From JBCBEX01 sp038528235 (GTDB lineage Bacteria; Bacteroidota; Rhodothermia; Rhodothermales; Rubricoccaceae): 50,942 bases of DNA. Below, piece by piece: positions 16,597 to 25,397 of the stretch. Made by a program: the position numbers and the translations under genes. The stretch lies in the NCBI GenBank assembly GCA_038528235.1, contig JBCBEX010000022.1:1-50942 (forward strand), given 5' to 3'. Below the pieces are notes generated by a model, which did no database searches, was not told where the DNA came from, and saw only the letters and a list, made by a program, of their open reading frames with translations. Within the stretch, counting starts at the first letter, position 1. Every line of letters starts with the position of its first letter.

Positions 16597-16705
16597 ACGA
16601 AGGTGACGAGCGAAACGGTACGCCCTCCCAAACAAAAGCCATGCGCCTCGTTCCAAGGGCTGCGACGAGCGGCGATGCGGCGCGACGAGCGGACCGCGCA
16701 GGCGC

Positions 16706-17290
16706 TCATGCTTCTGGCGCAACCTCCACGGGGGCGTAGACGAGGCACCCGGCCTGAGAAGGGTGGTCCTCTACGAGCCAGTCGCCGGGAACGTTACGCA
16801 GCACCCAGAGGGTCACGGCATCCCCGCCCGCGGCCACGGTGAAGAGGAAGCCGAACGCCGTCCACATGCCCCACCCCATCGTCACGCCGACCAGCGCTGG
16901 CACCAAGCCCAGCACGATGCCGGGCGTCGCCGCTGCCACCCGGTAGGCCCGGGCGGTCATGGGGACCCGACAGTGGGCATAGGGCGATAGCGCCTTCCAA
17001 CTGAACCCGAACCGGATCGACGACCAATGCGCCCCGCCGCGCACGCGCCAGGCCAGTCCGTGCAAGAACTCGTGCGTCACGACTCCGACTCCGAGCCCGA
17101 CGAGCCACCGCCCCCCGACGAGCCAGTCGTCGAAGCCGCGCGCCAGGTGGACGATGCCGTGCGCGTGGTTGTGCGCGGCGAGCATGACGGCACCCAGCGG
17201 TAGGATGAGCGCGAGCGCGTAGAGGTTCGCGGCCCACACCGAAACGGAGTAATCGCGCGCGGCGGAACGAGGTAGCGGTTGTGCGTCCAT
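16706..17290 (-). CDS. DUF3267 putative membrane zinc metallopeptidase
   Basis: 194 residues. Four hydrophobic segments with THEFLHGLAW in the second, an HExxH zinc motif in the layout of DUF3267 proteins (related to site-2-like membrane peptidases). The block FGFSWKALSPYAHC and the ATPGIVLGL helix are typical. The ATG at 17290 is chosen; a TTG lies 9 codons upstream. Substrate and pathway unknown. Confidence 0.85.
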   Translation of the reverse strand: MDAQPLPRSAARDYSVSVWAANLYALALILPLGAVMLAAHNHAHGIVHLARGFDDWLVGGRWLVGLGVGVVTHEFLHGLAWRVRGGAHWSSIRFGFSWKALSPYAHCRVPMTARAYRVAAATPGIVLGLVPALVGVTMGWGMWTAFGFLFTVAAGGDAVTLWVLRNVPGDWLVEDHPSQAGCLVYAPVEVAPEA

Positions 17291-17393
17291 GAGCGGCGTC
17301 TCGGTCGTGCCGTGCAACTGCGAGGGAGTCCGGGCGTAGGTCGACCCGCCTCGGTCGTCCCCAACATCCGTTCCGACTCAGCCGTCTAGCCCC

Positions 17394-18311
17394 ATGCCCC
17401 GCACGCTCGTCGTCCTTTTGGCGCTTGCCACGCTCGTCTGCGCCCTCCCCGCCGCAGCACAGAGCGCTACGACCCGAGATGCTGCCGTGTCGGATTCGAC
17501 GAGCGCGCCCCTGATGCTGTGGTCGCTCTCCGACGCCGACAACACAGTCTACCTCCTCGGCTCGATCCACTTCGCAAGGCCCGACCTCTTCCCGCTTGCT
17601 GCCCCCATCGAGGCGGCCTACGACAGCGCCGACGTGGTCGTGTTCGAGATCGACCTCGCCGACATGCAGGCGCAGGCGATGGCACTCGCGCAGCGCGGGA
17701 TGTTCCCCGACACCACGACGCTCGCGGACGTGCTGCCGGACAGCCTCTACGACCGCGCCGTCTCCGTCACGGCACCATTCGGCCTGCCCGAGGCGGCCGT
17801 GTCCAAGATGGAGCCCTGGATGCTCAGCCTCACCCTGTCGAGCCTGGAACTGATGACAAGCGGCTACGCGAACGGCATCGACCAGCACTACTACGAGCGC
17901 GCCGTCGCCGACGAGAAGACCGTCCGCGCGCTGGAGACGGTCGCCTTCCAGATCGACCTCTTCGACACGATGCCGATGACCACCCAGACCAGCTTTCTGC
18001 GGTACACGCTCGACGAGGCGGGCTCGATGGCCACAATGCTCGACGGCATGACGACGGCGTGGGCTGAGGGCGACACCGCCGCCCTGGATGCGTTCATGAA
18101 CGACGGCTTCGTCGACTTCCCCGAGGTGAAGCAGCGCCTGCTCGGCGATCGGAACGCGGCGTGGGTCCCGCAGATCGAGGCCCTCCTCGACGGCGCTGAC
18201 GATGCGTTCGTGGTGGTCGGCGCCGGCCACCTCGTCGGCGATGAGAGCGTGGTGGCGCTGCTTGAGGCGAAGGGGCACCGCGTCCCGCAGCGCTGGAGCA
18301 GTCCGCGCTAG
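17394..18311 (+). CDS. TraB/GumN family protein, secreted
   Basis: 305 residues with a signal peptide (~1-22, ending AAA-Q). YLLGSIHFARPDLFPL, VVFEIDLADMQ, KMEPWMLSLTL, ANGIDQHYYERA and the C-terminal FVVVGAGHLVGDESV match the TraB/GumN (PF01963) family; the GSIH and GAGHL histidines are the conserved metal-like positions of a predicted metallohydrolase. It is not evidence for conjugation. The 3' end overlaps the convergent kinase gene by 4 bp. Confidence 0.9.
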   Translation: MPRTLVVLLALATLVCALPAAAQSATTRDAAVSDSTSAPLMLWSLSDADNTVYLLGSIHFARPDLFPLAAPIEAAYDSADVVVFEIDLADMQAQAMALAQRGMFPDTTTLADVLPDSLYDRAVSVTAPFGLPEAAVSKMEPWMLSLTLSSLELMTSGYANGIDQHYYERAVADEKTVRALETVAFQIDLFDTMPMTTQTSFLRYTLDEAGSMATMLDGMTTAWAEGDTAALDAFMNDGFVDFPEVKQRLLGDRNAAWVPQIEALLDGADDAFVVVGAGHLVGDESVVALLEAKGHRVPQRWSSPR

Positions 18312-20341
18312 GTGCCGGACGCCGCCGTAGGCGAAGGCTCGGCGTGGCCGACGTGGACGCTGACGCGCCAGAGGACGCCGGTACTGCTGCGGAGCTCGAC
18401 CGCTGCCTTCAGGAACGCGGCCAGCGCGCGCACGAACGAGAGCCCCCTGGCCCCCGAGCGCTCTAAGCTGAACCCTTGCGGCAGGCCGCGCCCGTCGTCT
18501 TCGACCTCGAGATGAAGGTGCGCTCCCTCGTGACGCACGCGAAGCGCGATGGTGCCCGTCTGGCGGCCCACAAACGCGTGCTCGATGGCGTTGAGGACGA
18601 GTTCGTAGACAATGAGGCCGAGGGGGGCGGCGTAGCGCACGGGCACGCGGAGCGGGGCCTCTACCCGCACACCGACCCCCGTGGCGAGGCTACCTCGCCG
18701 CAGCAGCACGTAGTCCCCGAGTGCTTCGAGGAAGCCCTGCATGTCGATCTCGACGCCCTGACGGACCACCCGATGCCGGAGCAGGCGCAGCACCTCGGCA
18801 CGGCCCAGCAGACGACTGCGGTCGGGGGCCGGCCCGCCATCGCCAAGTTGCTGGTCCAGGAGGAAGGCTGCGAGGGCGAGTCCTGTCTCTTCGGTGTCGC
18901 CCGCAGCCGGAAACCGCAGCGCTCCCAGCTTGGCATTCAGCCCCTCCGGCGCCGTCGCTGCGGCGGCCATGAGGCGCTCGGCTGCCGTCGTCGGCAGCGT
19001 CTCGCTGCCTGCATACGTTGCCACGCGTGGTCGGACAAATGGCAGACCTACCGGGCCGCCTGCATCAGCCTGGTCCGCGCGGACGTTGTCTGGCAGGGCA
19101 TCTCCAGACATAGGCCCCGGGCTTGCCCCGCGCGTCCCATCGTGGTCGGCTTCTGATTCGATGTCGGGGAGCACGGCGTCGGGCAGAGCCATGTCGGGGA
19201 ACGCGTCCTGCCCAGGGGGAGCGGCGGTGTCGGCAGCCACGTCCGGCTTTGCAGCAGTCCCAGACACGGACTCCGGCATAGCCACAGCCTCGGGCATAGC
19301 CACAGACTCCGGCACAGCCACCGACTCGGGCACCGCCGAGACACCAGCAGGGCGGCGCAGCCGCCTGCGTCGTTTTCGTCGGCGTCGCCGCACGGCCGTC
19401 CGGATCCGGTAGCGGCGCCAGGCCGTGAGGCTCCAGAGCACGAGCGCCATCCCGATGGCACCGAGGGTGAGGGCCCCGGTCACCATCGCCACCCGGCGGC
19501 GCCACCGCAGTTGCTCGGCCTCCAGTAGGTCTTGCGTGCGCTCGTCGCCCCGGAGCCGCTCCGCCTCGCGCGTGGCCAGGGCGGCCAGGAGGCTGCGCTC
19601 GAGGTCAGTACGCTGCGCGGCGAGCTGCTCCGCGAACTCGGCCTCCTGCAAGCCTTCGGCACGGCGCAAGGTCCGATAGGCCAGGTCATGCTGCCCGATG
19701 CTTGCCGAGGTCGCCGCGGCCAGGCGCAGGCTCTCGGCCTGCTCAGCGACCAGGCCCGCAGCCTCTGCCGCCTCAGCGCTCTCGACGGCCGCGATCCGCG
19801 CTTCCTGCCCCCGCCCCGCGAGGAGGTAGGCCCGGCTCTGCGCCCGGAGCAGCGCAATCTGGGCGGGCGGATCGTCCTCGGAAAACGGCACGGCGGCACC
19901 GAAGTGCACGGCGGCCTCCTCGAAGCGGTCGAGGGCTTGGAAGCTCGCGCCCAACCCACGGTAGGCCTGCCCTTGCCGCGCACGGTCGGCCGCGCCTTCC
20001 GCGATGGCGCGCGCGCGCTCGTAGGTGCCGAGGGCATCCTCGTGCAGCGCATTGGCTTGCAGTGCCACGCCGAGCAGCAGCAGCGCCTCCGCCTCCATTG
20101 CGGGATCGCCCGCCTCAGCCAGCCGTGGGACGAGTTCGCGGATGCCCGCTAGCGCTGCTCCTCCTGCACCCACTTCGAGTTGCGCCCGGATGCCTGCGAA
20201 CGCACTCGTGTCCGGTGTGGACGCTGTCGCCTGCGTGAGCGCTGGGGGCACCGTCAGGCAGGCCCACAGGCACACCGAGGCGAGCAACAGCGCGCGCCGC
20301 GGAGCAACAGCAGAGAAATCTGGGGCAGAGGGGAGGCGCAA
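18308..20341 (-). CDS. TPR-containing sensor protein with HATPase_c_2 domain
   Basis: 677 residues. A signal-like N-terminus (TTG start at 20341, uncertain) precedes tetratricopeptide repeats (~45-240: LLLGVALQANALHEDALGTY, YRGLGASFQALDRFEEA), a membrane helix (~285-308), an Arg-rich stop (RRRRRKRRRRLRR), a long linker with six-residue PESVAM repeats, and a C-terminal ATPase domain (PLGLIVYELVLNAIEHAF, DDGRGLP). The ATPase matches HisKA_2-type kinases, but I find no HRxKN phosphoacceptor block where it should be. No regulator is adjacent. It could be a degenerate kinase or use an unseen His. Confidence 0.82.
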   Translation of the reverse strand: MRLPSAPDFSAVAPRRALLLASVCLWACLTVPPALTQATASTPDTSAFAGIRAQLEVGAGGAALAGIRELVPRLAEAGDPAMEAEALLLLGVALQANALHEDALGTYERARAIAEGAADRARQGQAYRGLGASFQALDRFEEAAVHFGAAVPFSEDDPPAQIALLRAQSRAYLLAGRGQEARIAAVESAEAAEAAGLVAEQAESLRLAAATSASIGQHDLAYRTLRRAEGLQEAEFAEQLAAQRTDLERSLLAALATREAERLRGDERTQDLLEAEQLRWRRRVAMVTGALTLGAIGMALVLWSLTAWRRYRIRTAVRRRRRKRRRRLRRPAGVSAVPESVAVPESVAMPEAVAMPESVSGTAAKPDVAADTAAPPGQDAFPDMALPDAVLPDIESEADHDGTRGASPGPMSGDALPDNVRADQADAGGPVGLPFVRPRVATYAGSETLPTTAAERLMAAAATAPEGLNAKLGALRFPAAGDTEETGLALAAFLLDQQLGDGGPAPDRSRLLGRAEVLRLLRHRVVRQGVEIDMQGFLEALGDYVLLRRGSLATGVGVRVEAPLRVPVRYAAPLGLIVYELVLNAIEHAFVGRQTGTIALRVRHEGAHLHLEVEDDGRGLPQGFSLERSGARGLSFVRALAAFLKAAVELRSSTGVLWRVSVHVGHAEPSPTAASGT
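19269..19340 (-). repeat. 18-bp tandem repeat (4 units) in kinase linker
   Basis: Four 18-bp units at 19269, 19287, 19305 and 19323 (first unit gactccggcatagccaca) encode PESVAV/PESVAM/PEAVAM/PESVSG in the cytosolic linker of the TPR-kinase. Confidence 0.9.
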
Positions 20342-20529
20342 GCGCAGAGGACCGAGCGCGGGTGATAGAACGGAGAGCTACGCCGGGGGTGCGCGAGCCA
20401 GGGTGTATGAAAAGCTACCAGACCATGTCGGTTCAAGTCTAGGTCGATTTAGACAACCCCGGGTGCGGTGTTGGGCGTCGGCGCTCCTGGCATCATCATC
20501 AACACACGATGCGTCAACACCCGATGCCG

Positions 20530-20817
20530 TCAGCGCTCCATGCAGCGAACTCCGTCTGCCACGACGCGGGGCTTAGGCACCACCACGAGTTCGTCGGCCC
20601 GGAACGGATCCACCACGATGGGTACGTACCGATACGTCTCGAAGAAGCCCGCACCGCGTTGGTTGAGTGCGCCGATTCCCTTGCGGAGGTGTTCGTAGGC
20701 GGAGGGCCCCACTACGATCGCGTGCGGCTCCTCGCCCACCTCCTGCAGTGCTCGTAGTTCGTCGTCGACGAGGGCGAGGATGGTCTCGCGGGTTGGGCGG
20801 TGTTGGCAGACGGTCAT
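20530..20817 (-). CDS. Small hypothetical protein
   Basis: 95 residues, ATG start at 20817. No signal or membrane helix. TRETILALVDDELRALQEVG looks like an amphipathic helix and YRYVPIVVDPFRADELVVVP a beta-rich end. I do not recognise the family. Coding is supported by the ATG start, sensible composition and a stop inside a repeat-like stretch typical of gene ends here. Confidence 0.6.
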   Translation of the reverse strand: MTVCQHRPTRETILALVDDELRALQEVGEEPHAIVVGPSAYEHLRKGIGALNQRGAGFFETYRYVPIVVDPFRADELVVVPKPRVVADGVRCMER

Positions 20818-20917
20818 CGGGGCAAGCGGGTCGATGTTCGGGGTACTCAGTACGCGGGGGCGTTCGGGGTGTAGGTTGGAGTCGGCCCACCATCGTCTCT
20901 TTCAGCCTTCACGCACC

Positions 20918-21778
20918 GTGCTGCACGCGACCGACTCCATTCAGACACCCGACGGGGCGACGCTGTTCACGCGCGCCTGGTCGCCGGAACTCGGCAACGT
21001 ACGCGCCGAGGTGCTGCTCGTGCATGGCATCGCCGAGCACTCGGGGCGCTACGCCCACGTCGCGGCCCACCTGATGATGCACGGCTTTCGCGTCATCGCC
21101 TACGACCAGCGCGGCCACGGCGAGTCGTCGGGCGAGCGCGCCTACATCGAGGAGTTCGACGCGCTTGTGGCAGACCTGCAACGGGTTCGCGATCGCCTCC
21201 CCGCCCTACGTGCTACCGTGGGCGGCGACCAGACTGCTCCACCGCTCTTCCTGCTTGGCCACTCGCTCGGCGGCCTCGTAGTGGCGCGCTACGTCACCGA
21301 GCACGGCACCGACGGCCTCGCTGGCGTCGTGCTCTCCTCGCCGGGCTTGCAAACCGACGTGGCTCCGCTCCTGCAGAAGGTCGCGGCGCCCATCGCACGC
21401 ATAGCCCCTCGGCTGCCCACGGTCAAGCTCGACCTGAAGGGCCTCTCGCGCGATCCCCGCGTGATCCGCAACTACCAGGAGGACCCGCTCACGCACACCG
21501 GAGCCATCCGCGCCCGCACTGGCCACGAGTCGATCGAGGCCATGAAACAGGTAGACGCCTCGGCGTTTCGCGTCCCGCTCTACGTGTTCCAGGGCACCGC
21601 CGACCGCATCACGAGCCCCGACGGCTCGCGCGCGTTTGTGGACGCCGTCGAGGCGAATGTCCCCGGTGCCCAGACCACCCTCCGCCTCTACGATGGCCTC
21701 TTCCACGAGACGATGAACGAGCCGGAGAAGGAGACGGTGCTCGCTGACCTCACGGCGTGGCTTCTGTCCCAGGTGTAG
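20918..21778 (+). CDS. Alpha/beta hydrolase, monoacylglycerol lipase-like (Hydrolase_4)
   Basis: 286 residues. VLLVHGIAEHSGRYAHVA, AYDQRGHGESSG, the nucleophile elbow LLGHSLGGL (Ser116), VFQGTADRITSP (Asp) and LYDGLFHETMNE (His) form the full triad arrangement of monoglyceride lipases. It would release fatty acids from monoacylglycerols or lysophospholipids. The GTG at 20918 is the start, because an upstream extension has no domain content and overlaps the divergent small gene. Confidence 0.92.
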   Translation: MLHATDSIQTPDGATLFTRAWSPELGNVRAEVLLVHGIAEHSGRYAHVAAHLMMHGFRVIAYDQRGHGESSGERAYIEEFDALVADLQRVRDRLPALRATVGGDQTAPPLFLLGHSLGGLVVARYVTEHGTDGLAGVVLSSPGLQTDVAPLLQKVAAPIARIAPRLPTVKLDLKGLSRDPRVIRNYQEDPLTHTGAIRARTGHESIEAMKQVDASAFRVPLYVFQGTADRITSPDGSRAFVDAVEANVPGAQTTLRLYDGLFHETMNEPEKETVLADLTAWLLSQV

Positions 21779-22099
21779 CGACATCCCGCAAGCCGAGGCC
21801 CGTCTGGTGGGAACCGAGGCGCCCCATTGCCACGCCTTTAGCCCACACAAGCATCGCGCCAGCGTGACGGACTGGGCGCGTGGACGGCGCAGCCCTATGC
21901 AGGCCCACCGCTTGATCAGACGCAGGTAACCGCTTACGCACGAAGCGCTTTGCTGCGCATGCGCTCGATTTCACCGCGGCTCCGCGCCGGATTCGCGCGG
22001 GCTGCACGCCCGATTGAAGGAAGCTGCACGGTCCTTGCGTAGGCCACACCCGTACGTTTTTCTAGCCTTCCGCTCCCACCCTCCTAGCCCGCCCCACCC
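21779..22099. other. Intergenic region, no gene
   Basis: 321 bp between the lipase stop and the cold-shock-like start. Slightly lower GC near 22050-22070. I see no array repeat, hairpin with T tract, or RNA gene. Confidence 0.6.
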
Positions 22100-22297
22100 A
22101 TGACACGCGGCATTGTTACGGCCTACGACGCCAAGAAAGGTACCGGCTACGTCCAGCGCTCCGAAGAAGCCGACCGCATCCCGTTCTCCTCACGCGCGCT
22201 CCTCGGCCCGATCCCCAACGTCGGCGACCGCGTCGAGTACAGCGTGATCGGCGGCAAGATTGGCTGCCGCGCGGGCGTCGTCCGCCCGATCCGGTAA
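22100..22297 (+). CDS. Small cold-shock-domain-like protein
   Basis: 65 residues. TRGIVTAYDAKKGTGYVQRS, then IPFSSRALLG and VGDRVEYSVIGGKIGCRAGVVRPI follow the five-strand cold-shock/OB pattern (G-x-V-x-x-[YF]-x-x-x-K-G-[FYT]-G). The aromatic RNP1 residues are only partly kept (GTGYV in place of GFGFI), so nucleic-acid binding is likely but weaker or different from CspA. Convergent with the flavoprotein gene 24 bp away. Confidence 0.75.
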   Translation: MTRGIVTAYDAKKGTGYVQRSEEADRIPFSSRALLGPIPNVGDRVEYSVIGGKIGCRAGVVRPIR

Positions 22298-22321
22298 GCT
22301 CGACCCGGTAAAGTTCGGCGT

Positions 22322-22993
22322 CTACTCGACCCAGACGGACACGTCCTCCAGCGGCTTGCGCTGGAGCGCCGGCACCTGCGCGTCGTCCGCTGGGTAGCCG
22401 ATGGGAAAGAGGATGTAGGGGCGCTCATTGGCCGGGCGCTCCAACAGCGTGCTCAGGAAGCGCATCGGGCTCGGCGTATGCGTGAGCGTGGCGAGGCCCA
22501 TCCGGTGCAGCGCGGCAATGAAGAGGCCCGCCGCGATGCCGCACGACTCTTGGACGTAGTAGTGCTTCACCTTCGCGCCCGCGTCGTCGAGGCCGTAGTT
22601 CTGCGCGAACAGGACCACGATCCAGGGCACCGTTTCGAGGAACGGCTTGTGCCAGTCCGTGCCAATGGGCGCGAGCGCTTCGAGCCACTCGTCGGACATG
22701 CGCCCGTGGTAGGACTCGTACTCCTCCTGCTCGGCCGCCTCGCGGATGCGACGCTTGGTCGCGGGGTTGCTCACCGCCACGAACGTCCACGGCTGCATGT
22801 GCGCGCCACTCGGGGCCGTGCTCGCCGTGCGGATGGCGTCTTCGATGAGCGCGCGCGGCACCGGCCGTTCAGAGAAGTCGCGCACCGAACGACGGCGGTC
22901 CAGGTCTTCGAAAAAGGTGCGCGCCCGGTCCGCCATCGTCTCGGGGGAGTACGCGCGGAAGTCGAGCGGAAGAAAGCCGTCGGCGTCAGCCAT
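22322..22993 (-). CDS. Iodotyrosine deiodinase-like nitroreductase-superfamily flavoprotein
   Basis: 223 residues. RRRSVRDFSERPVP (FMN phosphate-binding Arg), TASTAPSGAHMQPWTFV and HYYVQESCGIAAGLFIAAL are shared with nitroreductases, but the lid EEYESYHGRM ... TDWHKPFLE matches iodotyrosine deiodinase. The substrate-binding trio in human IYD (E157, Y161, K182) has counterparts E91, Y95, K116 with identical spacing (4 and 21). TPSPMRFLSTLLERPANER and GYPADDAQVPALQRKPLE also match. It likely reductively dehalogenates halotyrosine-type substrates with FMN, though the natural substrate in bacteria is uncertain. Its start overlaps the upstream gene by 8 bp. Confidence 0.88.
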   Translation of the reverse strand: MADADGFLPLDFRAYSPETMADRARTFFEDLDRRRSVRDFSERPVPRALIEDAIRTASTAPSGAHMQPWTFVAVSNPATKRRIREAAEQEEYESYHGRMSDEWLEALAPIGTDWHKPFLETVPWIVVLFAQNYGLDDAGAKVKHYYVQESCGIAAGLFIAALHRMGLATLTHTPSPMRFLSTLLERPANERPYILFPIGYPADDAQVPALQRKPLEDVSVWVE

Positions 22994-23516
22994 GGAGCAA
23001 GGCGCGGTCGTAGGTGAGTTGAACGAGGCCGCTCGGAAACGACGTCGTGGCGGTCAGGCGAAGGTCTGCACGCGGGAGCGCCCCAGCGAACAGAGGAATA
23101 CCGTCGCCGAGCAGGACGGGGTGGACCGAGAGCACATAGCGGTCGATGAGCGCGGCCTCGCGGAAGCTACGCACGAGCGCGCCGCCGCCCACGAGCCACA
23201 CGTCGCCAGGGAGCGACGTCTCTCGGAGCGAGGCGAGCCACGCAGCCACATCGCCCTCGGCGACTTCGGCAGGCACGCCCTCGGGTATGTCGAGCGGACG
23301 GTGTGTGAACACCGTCGTAGGCACGTCGCCATAGGGCCAGGGTCCAAAGCCGAGGATCTGGTCGAAGGTCGTCCGCCCCATCGCGAGCGCGCCTACGGTG
23401 TCGAAGAAGTCGGTGTAGCCATAGTCGGCGTCTGTGAAAAGCCAGTCCACGCCGCCATCCGCGTCCGCGACAAAGCCGTCGAGGCTCGTGGCGATGAAGA
23501 GGACGATGCGGGGCAT
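22986..23516 (-). CDS. Dihydrofolate reductase family (RibD C-terminal-like) protein
   Basis: 176 residues. IVLFIATSLDGFVADADGGVDWL, LAMGRTTFDQILG, VFTHRP and VWLVGGGALVRSF ... LIDRYVLSVHPVLLGDGIPLF are the YyaP/RibD_C pattern, an NADPH-dependent reductase fold related to DHFR. It lacks the classical folate enzyme length and is probably a reductase of unknown substrate. The 8-bp overlap with the deiodinase-like gene implies joint expression. Confidence 0.9.
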   Translation of the reverse strand: MPRIVLFIATSLDGFVADADGGVDWLFTDADYGYTDFFDTVGALAMGRTTFDQILGFGPWPYGDVPTTVFTHRPLDIPEGVPAEVAEGDVAAWLASLRETSLPGDVWLVGGGALVRSFREAALIDRYVLSVHPVLLGDGIPLFAGALPRADLRLTATTSFPSGLVQLTYDRALLHG

Positions 23517-23520
23517 GGTT

Positions 23521-23541
23521 GATTGACGATTGACGATTGAA
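23521..23541. repeat. Heptamer array (gattgac)
   Basis: Three units gattgac, gattgac, gattgaa start 5 bp from the reductase ATG. The far side of the gap, next to the deaminase stop (23617), has weaker complementary 7-mers (aaatcct, caatacg). Same unit as the array at 39427-39496. Confidence 0.65.
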
Positions 23542-23616
23542 ATGCGTCAGCCTACACAGCTGTTATCAAGCCAAAATCGGAACCTTTTCGAACGCGATCT
23601 ACCTTATCCCAAATCC

Positions 23617-24111
23617 TCAATACGTTGCCTTGTCTACGCGGGCGTTGAAGGCGTCGAAGACCGCCTGGCACTCGTCGCGCAGGAAACCCGCGACGATCTC
23701 GACATTGGTATGGCCGATCTCCTTGAGCGTCTCGTTGGAGACGGCGAGTTCGTTGAAGCCCGACGCTTCAGCATCGGCGATGGAGGTGCCGAAGACGATG
23801 CGTTCGATGCGGGCCCAGTGGATCGCGGAGAAGCACATTGGGCAGGGCTCCGTCGTCGAGTAGATGGTGCACCCCGACAGGTCGATCGTGCCGAGTTCGA
23901 GACACGCCTGGCGCAGGCAGTGCACCTCGGCGTGCGCGGTGATGTCGGTGGTGAGCCACACCACGTTGTGCGTGCACGCCACGACGGCCCCGTCCTTCAC
24001 GATGCAGGCGCCGAACGGGCTCTGCCCTTTCGCAACACCCTGCATGCCCGCCTCGATGGCAAGCCGCATGAATCGCTGGTCGTCTTCGAAGGAGGCGGGA
24101 GCGGTGTGCAT
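23617..24111 (-). CDS. Guanine deaminase-like nucleoside deaminase
   Basis: 164 residues from the ATG at 24111. The zinc motifs of the cytidine/deoxycytidylate deaminase fold are present: HAE (His60, Glu62) and PCPMC (Cys90, Cys93). The following WARIERIVFGTSIADAEASGFNEL resembles bacterial guanine deaminases more than tRNA adenosine deaminases, so conversion of guanine to xanthine is the best guess. A longer frame to 24183 has no support. Confidence 0.85.
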   Translation of the reverse strand: MHTAPASFEDDQRFMRLAIEAGMQGVAKGQSPFGACIVKDGAVVACTHNVVWLTTDITAHAEVHCLRQACLELGTIDLSGCTIYSTTEPCPMCFSAIHWARIERIVFGTSIADAEASGFNELAVSNETLKEIGHTNVEIVAGFLRDECQAVFDAFNARVDKATY

Positions 24112-24205
24112 AGGACGGGGCGGCGTGCGGTCAGGATGGGAGCGTGGCTGAGGACGACGCCCAGCCGCTTCTAACTTCGGCAATCGCCGCGCGCGCGTCC
24201 ACCCG

Positions 24206-24955
24206 TCAGCCGTCGCCGATCTCGTAGCTCACGACGACGCTGACCGTCACGCGGGACTCGTTGGCGAGCAGCATCTGGCTCTGCGCCAGCATGGACACCT
24301 CGGCCATCTCCTCGAAGCCCATGCCGTTGCCTTCGCCGTTGTAGGCCCCGCGCTCACGGACGCTCACCACCGGGCCGAGGGCGACGCCAGCGGCAGCGGC
24401 GACCAACTCGGCACGGGCCTGAGCGCGCCGCATCGCCTCGGCGAGCACCGTGTCCTGAATGCCCTCCGGGTCGCGGACCGTGTAGCGGACCTCGACGTTG
24501 CGGCCGCGGACGGCGAGGGCAGCTTCTAGGTCGGCGGCATCACGGGCGAGTCCCACGGTGACCGGCTGGACCAGGTCGAGGTCGTCGAGCGTGACCACGA
24601 GCGCTCGGCTGACCACGAACGTCTCCTCGTCTCCGTTGCCCGCGCTCATGCCGCGCCGACTGCCCTGCTGCTGCCGGACAGCCAGGTTCTCGACCCGCAC
24701 GTCTTCCTCGGCGATGCCGAGGCTATCGAGGAGCACGTTGACGTCGCCGAGGATGGCTTGGTGGCGGTCGAGTGCCTCGTTGGCGGTGGTGCCCTCCGTC
24801 TCGAAGGCGAGATAGACGAGCGCCCGGTCGGCCTGGACGGTGCGCGACGCCTCGCCGCTGACGGTGATTTGCCCGGCCTGCTGCGCCGCGACAGAGGGCA
24901 TGCCTACCGTAGCGGTGAGCACGACAAGCAGAGAAACGGAGAGCAGACGCCACAT
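24206..24955 (-). CDS. SIMPL domain (DUF541) periplasmic protein
   Basis: 249 residues. Signal peptide (~1-25, cleavage after AAA/AAQ), then ITVSGEASRTVQADRALVYLAFETEGTTANEAL, LDSLGIAEEDVRVENLAV, and AEAMRRAQARAELVAAAAGVALGPVVSVRE, the DUF541 pattern seen in BP26 and YggE. Proteins of this family form ring-like periplasmic assemblies and are linked to stress tolerance. The ATG at 24955 is chosen to place the signal peptide at the N-terminus. Confidence 0.9.
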   Translation of the reverse strand: MWRLLSVSLLVVLTATVGMPSVAAQQAGQITVSGEASRTVQADRALVYLAFETEGTTANEALDRHQAILGDVNVLLDSLGIAEEDVRVENLAVRQQQGSRRGMSAGNGDEETFVVSRALVVTLDDLDLVQPVTVGLARDAADLEAALAVRGRNVEVRYTVRDPEGIQDTVLAEAMRRAQARAELVAAAAGVALGPVVSVRERGAYNGEGNGMGFEEMAEVSMLAQSQMLLANESRVTVSVVVSYEIGDG

Positions 24956-25116
24956 GGCACAGGAGGGATAGCGGAGGGGGTGAAGCGAACAAAGAAACGG
25001 CGCTCCGGTCACCGTGACGCTGCGCAACATACCGACGGGGCGCTCACCTCGTAACCTCCCCGGAACCTGCTCCGTACTATTTACCCACGTGCCACCGCTC
25101 ACCCTCCCTCTTCGCC

Positions 25117-25356
25117 ATGCTCGCCCTCGACCTGATCCTGGCTGCCTCGCTGGTCGGCCTCGTCAAGACGCTCTTGGTGACGCTGATCGCCGTGCTTAAC
25201 GCGGTGCTTGCGATGCTAGCCAGCCTCGCCGTGTGGAAGTCGTACCTCGCGGTCGGAGCAAAGGTGGCGTTCATCCTGGTGCTGTGCGTCCCCGTCGTCG
25301 GGGTGGTGTGGTACCTCGCCTTCGGCCAGAAGCGGGTCCGCGACGCCCGGCGCTAG
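25117..25356 (+). CDS. Small PLDc_N-like membrane protein
   Basis: 79 residues with two hydrophobic segments (~4-40 and ~48-68). The second part FILVLCVPVVGVVWYLAFGQKRVRD resembles the PLDc_N (phospholipase D nuclease N-terminal) membrane module. It precedes a second PLDc_N-like gene by 41 bp; the two may be a small-membrane-protein operon. Function unknown. Confidence 0.7.
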   Translation: MLALDLILAASLVGLVKTLLVTLIAVLNAVLAMLASLAVWKSYLAVGAKVAFILVLCVPVVGVVWYLAFGQKRVRDARR

Positions 25357-25397
25357 CGCCCCACCGAGCCTCATTCACGAGTCCCCACTCGCCTCCT

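Noticed and set aside
17394..18311. TraB/GumN-family name as a sign of a conjugative element
   Set aside because: The family name is historical; no relaxase, coupling protein or type IV secretion genes are near.
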